32,525 nt of DNA. Source: UBA7359 sp041689615 (GTDB lineage: Bacteria > Pseudomonadota > Gammaproteobacteria > Eutrophobiales > Eutrophobiaceae). Position numbers and translations under genes: made by a program. The first letter of the stretch is position 1; the number at the start of each line of letters is the position of its first letter. The DNA lies in assembly GCA_041689615.1 (NCBI GenBank), contig JBDNFW010000049.1:1-32525 (forward strand), in the 5' to 3' direction. The notes beneath the pieces were generated by a model, which saw only the letters and a program-made list of their open reading frames with translations, was not told the DNA's origin and did no database searches. This document shows, piece after piece, positions 29,959 through 32,525 of this stretch.

Positions 29959-30059
29959 CTAGTATCGGCTGACATTACCTAGCACACCTTAGCTTTTACT
30001 AGCACTCCTAGCCACGACTAGTTCTTACTAGCACACTCTAATCTTTACTAGATTACTAA
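29959..30059. repeat. 10-bp-phased CTAG array upstream of the small HTH gene
   Basis: CTAG, or a one-base variant, begins at 29959, 29969 (CTGA), 29979, 29989 (TTAG), 29999, 30008, 30018, 30028, 30038 (CTAA), 30048 and 30056 (CTAA). The units are nearly all 10 bp, with one of 9 and one of 8; representative units are CTAGCACACC, CTAGCACTC and CTAGCACACT. CTAG is usually rare in proteobacterial DNA. The array ends about 40 bp before the HTH gene start. The other bases between 29809 and 30099 hold no gene I can support. Confidence 0.75.
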
Positions 30060-30099
30060 CTCTTTTTTTGCGCAATAATTTCTTTCTGGAGATGTGTTT

Positions 30100-30291
30100 A
30101 TGGGTTCCGATAAATGGATTACCCTTGAAGAATTGGCTGGGTATTTGAAGCTCAGTACCAGCAAATTATATCGAATGGCCCAGGATGGGGATATTCCAGC
30201 ATCCAAAATCGCATCCCAATGGCGTTTTGATCGGGATGAGATCGACGAATGGGCAAAAAACCAAAGACCAGGTGCTAACAAAAACCATTAA
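30100..30291 (+). CDS. Small excisionase/MerR-like helix-turn-helix protein
   Basis: 63 residues from ATG 30100, 8 nt after GGAG (GTG 30094 is an alternative). KWITLEELAGYLKLSTSKLY, RMAQDGDIPASKI and WRFDRDEIDEWAKNQ are the classic excisionase-family (HTH_17) sequence. Such proteins bind arrays of sites on one face of DNA as recombination directionality factors or regulators. It stands alone, just downstream of the phased CTAG array, its probable binding region (inference). No integrase is present. Confidence 0.85.
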   Translation: MGSDKWITLEELAGYLKLSTSKLYRMAQDGDIPASKIASQWRFDRDEIDEWAKNQRPGANKNH

Positions 30292-30440
30292 CAATTATGT
30301 GGAGTCAACAATGAGGTTTTCACCGAAAAAATTCTTTCTTTGAATGAGAATAACGAGAGTCTTACCGATCACAAATAAAATAATATAAAAACTTCAGATA
30401 ATAGATCGGCTGAATGATTTACGGAGCAATATTAAGAACG

Positions 30441-31637
30441 ATGAATAAATATTTATTATTTACGCCTGGCCCGGTTAATGTGGCAAAAAATGTACGTATG
30501 GCGATTTGTAAAGAAGATATTTGTCATCGTGAGGAAGACTTCGATCGTTTATTAATCAGTGTTGAGAATAAATTATTGAAATTGTTTGAGATAAAAAACT
30601 CGAACGCTTATCGCGCTGTCGTAATTACTGGTTCAGGAACAGCAGCTAATGAATCCATGCTTTCATCCGTTGTTGGTAAGAAAAAAATTCTTATTTTATC
30701 CAATGGTGAGTTCGGCGAACGCTTGTATAACATTTCCAGGATTCATAACAAAAATACGTTTCTACTTGAATTTGCCTGGGGTGAAAATCTGGGTTTGGAA
30801 ACAATAAAAAAGTATCTGAAAAACCATGATATTGATATCGTTGCTATGGTTCATCATGAAACAAGCTCAGGCATGTTAAATTCTTTGGAAAAAGTGGGTG
30901 CATTAGTGAAAGAAAATGGCGCTATGTTTATTGTCGATTGTGTTAGTAGTGCAGGTGCTGAAGCTATTGATATGGAAAAAAATCATATTGCATTTTGTTC
31001 AAGCTCAAGTTCCAAGGCGATCGGCTCTTACCCTGGTTTGTCATTTGTTATTGGAAAAAAAGACGCTTTTGAAAAACTAAAAACTCTTCCGGTTAAGTCG
31101 ACCTATCTGAATTTATATAATTTTTATGCTTTTATAAAAAACTATTCACAGACACCAAATACACCGGCAGTTCATCTGTTTTATGCTCTGGAACAAGCTT
31201 TAATCAATATCTTAGATGAAGGTGTTGCCAAGCGTCATGCTGCAATTAGATATAAAGCGAATCTTTTAAGAGCAGGTATGCGGAAGTTAGGGCTTAAATT
31301 TGTTATTAATCAGAAAGACATGAGTTCTGTATTAACAACAGTTTACATCCCGGCTCATGCTGATGTGAATGTTTTTCGTCAAAAATTACGTGACAAATCT
31401 ATTATTATATATGAAGGCAAGGGTTGCTTTAAGAATAGAGTTTTTCAGGTCGGAAATATTGGTGAATTATCTTTTAATGATATCCAGTTCTTTCTGGATT
31501 CGCAGAAAGAGATTTTGCAGAGTTTTGATAACGCCGATATAAAAAGGACTATCCCAGTCAAGATGTATGATCCGATAATTCCTCAAGCAGCAGAAATTTT
31601 ACAGAGCATACCTGTCCCGTCAGTTGGTTGTGTATGA
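30441..31637 (+). CDS. Class V aminotransferase, AEP:pyruvate transaminase-like
   Basis: 398 residues from ATG 30441, where the family motif YLLFTPGPVNV begins. DICHREEDF at 26-34, TGSGTAANESML at 63-74, FIVDCVSSAGAEAIDM with Asp166 for the PLP ring nitrogen, and SSSSSKAIGSYPG with Lys192 for the Schiff base. The PGPVN/HRE pattern fits the AEP transaminases found in phosphonate biosynthesis as well as alanine-glyoxylate-type relatives. The next gene overlaps by ATGA and is a CDP-alcohol phosphotransferase, which favours phosphonolipid synthesis. The substrate is not proven. Confidence 0.8.
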   Translation: MNKYLLFTPGPVNVAKNVRMAICKEDICHREEDFDRLLISVENKLLKLFEIKNSNAYRAVVITGSGTAANESMLSSVVGKKKILILSNGEFGERLYNISRIHNKNTFLLEFAWGENLGLETIKKYLKNHDIDIVAMVHHETSSGMLNSLEKVGALVKENGAMFIVDCVSSAGAEAIDMEKNHIAFCSSSSSKAIGSYPGLSFVIGKKDAFEKLKTLPVKSTYLNLYNFYAFIKNYSQTPNTPAVHLFYALEQALINILDEGVAKRHAAIRYKANLLRAGMRKLGLKFVINQKDMSSVLTTVYIPAHADVNVFRQKLRDKSIIIYEGKGCFKNRVFQVGNIGELSFNDIQFFLDSQKEILQSFDNADIKRTIPVKMYDPIIPQAAEILQSIPVPSVGCV

Positions 31638-32389
31638 ATAAAAAATTGTCTCAATTATGGGCAACAAAAAATAAAGATGACGAGTGGTGGTCTTCTTTTA
31701 TAACGGCCCCACTGGGTATAGCCGTTAATTATTTCGTTGTGGATATGAAATGGTTAACACCGAACCTGATCACACTATTTTCTTTTATTATCGCAGTTAT
31801 CTCTGTCCTGTTTATTATTGTAGGTGGCACAGTTAACTTTATGATTGCTGCGGTTTTGATTCACTTAAGCCATGTCTTTGATTGCATGGATGGACAAATG
31901 GCCCGATACAGAAGAACCTCTTCTTTATCGGGAGGTTTTTATGACAAATATACCGATCAGTTACAAGTGCTCCTTTGGTTTGGCGCTGTGGGATATGCCG
32001 CTTACGTTCAATCTCAAAACATACTGCCGGTATTTTTAGCCTTTACTGGCGTTGCATTCTATTACCTACGTGGATATACAAAATACGTCACTATTTATAT
32101 TGAAACATCAAAAGACAAAAACTATCTCGAAATATTATCCAAAGACAAAGAGAGAGTAAAAAAACAAGATACGGCTGGGCTTGAGTTTGGTGTTATGGCT
32201 AACTTGAGATGGTTTATTCGTGAGCAGCGAAAAATCCTGTCTTTTGATGAAGGTGTTTTTATTTTTATGCTGTCTTTAGCGCTAGTGCTGAATATGCTCA
32301 CGCCGATGCTTTGGGTGTTTGCCATTAGTCAACTTTATTATGGACTTGTTCGAGGTTGGCAACGAGGTGTTCAAATAGGTAGCAACTGA
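31634..32389 (+). CDS. CDP-alcohol phosphotransferase, 3' end altered by an IS
   Basis: 251 residues from ATG 31634 (ATGA overlap with the upstream gene). The family motif D83-x2-D86-G-x2-AR-x8-G-x3-D104-x3-D108 is complete, with about six membrane helices around it. It joins a CDP-activated head group to a lipid alcohol in the inner membrane. The stop codon TGA (32387-32389) is the first three bases of the IS3-family element, so the native C-terminus may be shortened. With the AEP-transaminase-like neighbour, CDP-AEP is a plausible donor (inference). Confidence 0.88.
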   Translation: MNKKLSQLWATKNKDDEWWSSFITAPLGIAVNYFVVDMKWLTPNLITLFSFIIAVISVLFIIVGGTVNFMIAAVLIHLSHVFDCMDGQMARYRRTSSLSGGFYDKYTDQLQVLLWFGAVGYAAYVQSQNILPVFLAFTGVAFYYLRGYTKYVTIYIETSKDKNYLEILSKDKERVKKQDTAGLEFGVMANLRWFIREQRKILSFDEGVFIFMLSLALVLNMLTPMLWVFAISQLYYGLVRGWQRGVQIGSN

Positions 32390-32525
32390 AGTGTACCCCA
32401 TAGTTAGGACAGATATTTGTACAGAATAAGGAGTTATTTTCTGTTTTATAATTGTTTGAAACAGAGGTAACAAACCATGAGTAGAAAACGTAGGAATCAT
32501 TCCCCAGACTTCAAGGCAAAGGTTG
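32387..32525 (+). mobile_element. IS3-family insertion sequence, left end (partial)
   Basis: The element begins TGAAGTGTACCCCATAGTTA at 32387, a typical IS3-family terminal repeat, and runs off the right edge. Its orfA starts at 32477. The opposite end and target duplication are not visible. It abuts the last sense codon of the phosphotransferase gene. Confidence 0.85.
32477..32525 (+). CDS. IS3-family transposase OrfA, first codons
   Basis: Sixteen codons are visible, MSRKRRNHSPDFKAKV, the usual opening of an IS3-group OrfA (HTH region that binds the terminal repeats). GAGG lies upstream of the ATG. The rest lies outside the window. Confidence 0.85.
   Translation, partial: MSRKRRNHSPDFKAKV

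Noticed and set aside
29959..30059. CTAG array as a CRISPR or a plasmid iteron origin
   Set aside because: Units are 10 bp with no spacers, and no replication initiator gene is present.
30311..30343. Ten-codon ORF MRFSPKKFFL behind a GGAG site
   Set aside because: Possible leader peptide, but there is no attenuator-like pairing or terminator and nothing to support translation.

Overview
The window looks like a low-GC gammaproteobacterial chromosome segment: an accessory/defence region that grades into ordinary core genes. The lineage call rests on SelO with a C-terminal FCGT, YbiT, a VF530-type protein, DUF2058, DUF1840, DUF1488, MarC-like and DbpA-type sequences. I cannot name a genus. No rRNA, tRNA or CRISPR array was seen.

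Left part (1-9.5 kb): an IS3-family end cuts a divergent gene after 12 codons. Then come an XRE regulator with a palindromic operator and an SRA-like/HNH endonuclease (probable modification-dependent restriction). Next is a decayed second copy of the selO locus. That copy is split by a 2.9-kb insert holding an anonymous gene tail, a Fic remnant, an AbiE-type pair whose toxin carries extra WYL and zinc-finger regions, and an hsdM scrap. It is cut again by an IS30-family remnant. A 23-bp tandem array, an XRE-ImmA/IrrE metalloprotease plus PIN-like pair, and the intact selO follow.

Middle (9.5-16 kb): an MqsR-like toxin with a zinc-finger/HTH/Panacea (SocA) antitoxin and a small third gene; an XRE gene divergent from a 57-aa protein plus a calcineurin-like phosphoesterase; then a second AbiE pair lying between a truncated and an intact copy of a family-2 glycosyltransferase gene.

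Right-centre (16-28 kb): mostly housekeeping or conserved genes (DUF4870 membrane protein, MarC-like, DUF2058, host-attachment family, DUF1840, EamA transporter, RRM protein, VF530 protein, spermidine-synthase-like protein, YbiT, 3D-domain protein). Two more toxin-antitoxin-like pairs sit among them: HTH-nucleotidyltransferase/HEPN and HigBA-like.

Right end (28-32.5 kb): a DUF3095 gene running into a dbpA 3' fragment, then a decayed duplicate of the 3' end of the gene upstream of DUF3095. A 10-bp-phased CTAG array stands before a small excisionase-like HTH gene. The window ends with a two-gene operon (AEP-transaminase-like enzyme and CDP-alcohol phosphotransferase, perhaps phosphonolipid synthesis) whose last stop codon is the first three bases of another IS3-family element.

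The recurring structural theme is that accessory cassettes lie beside truncated, diverged second copies of neighbouring genes (selO, glycosyltransferase, the 128-aa gene, the DUF2058 tail). In the selO and DUF2058 copies many differences are synonymous, so at least part of the divergence arose while both copies were coding. This points to import of allelic flanking DNA together with cassettes rather than simple recent tandem duplication. I consider this, the CTAG decamer array and the covarying hairpin element the most interesting observations.
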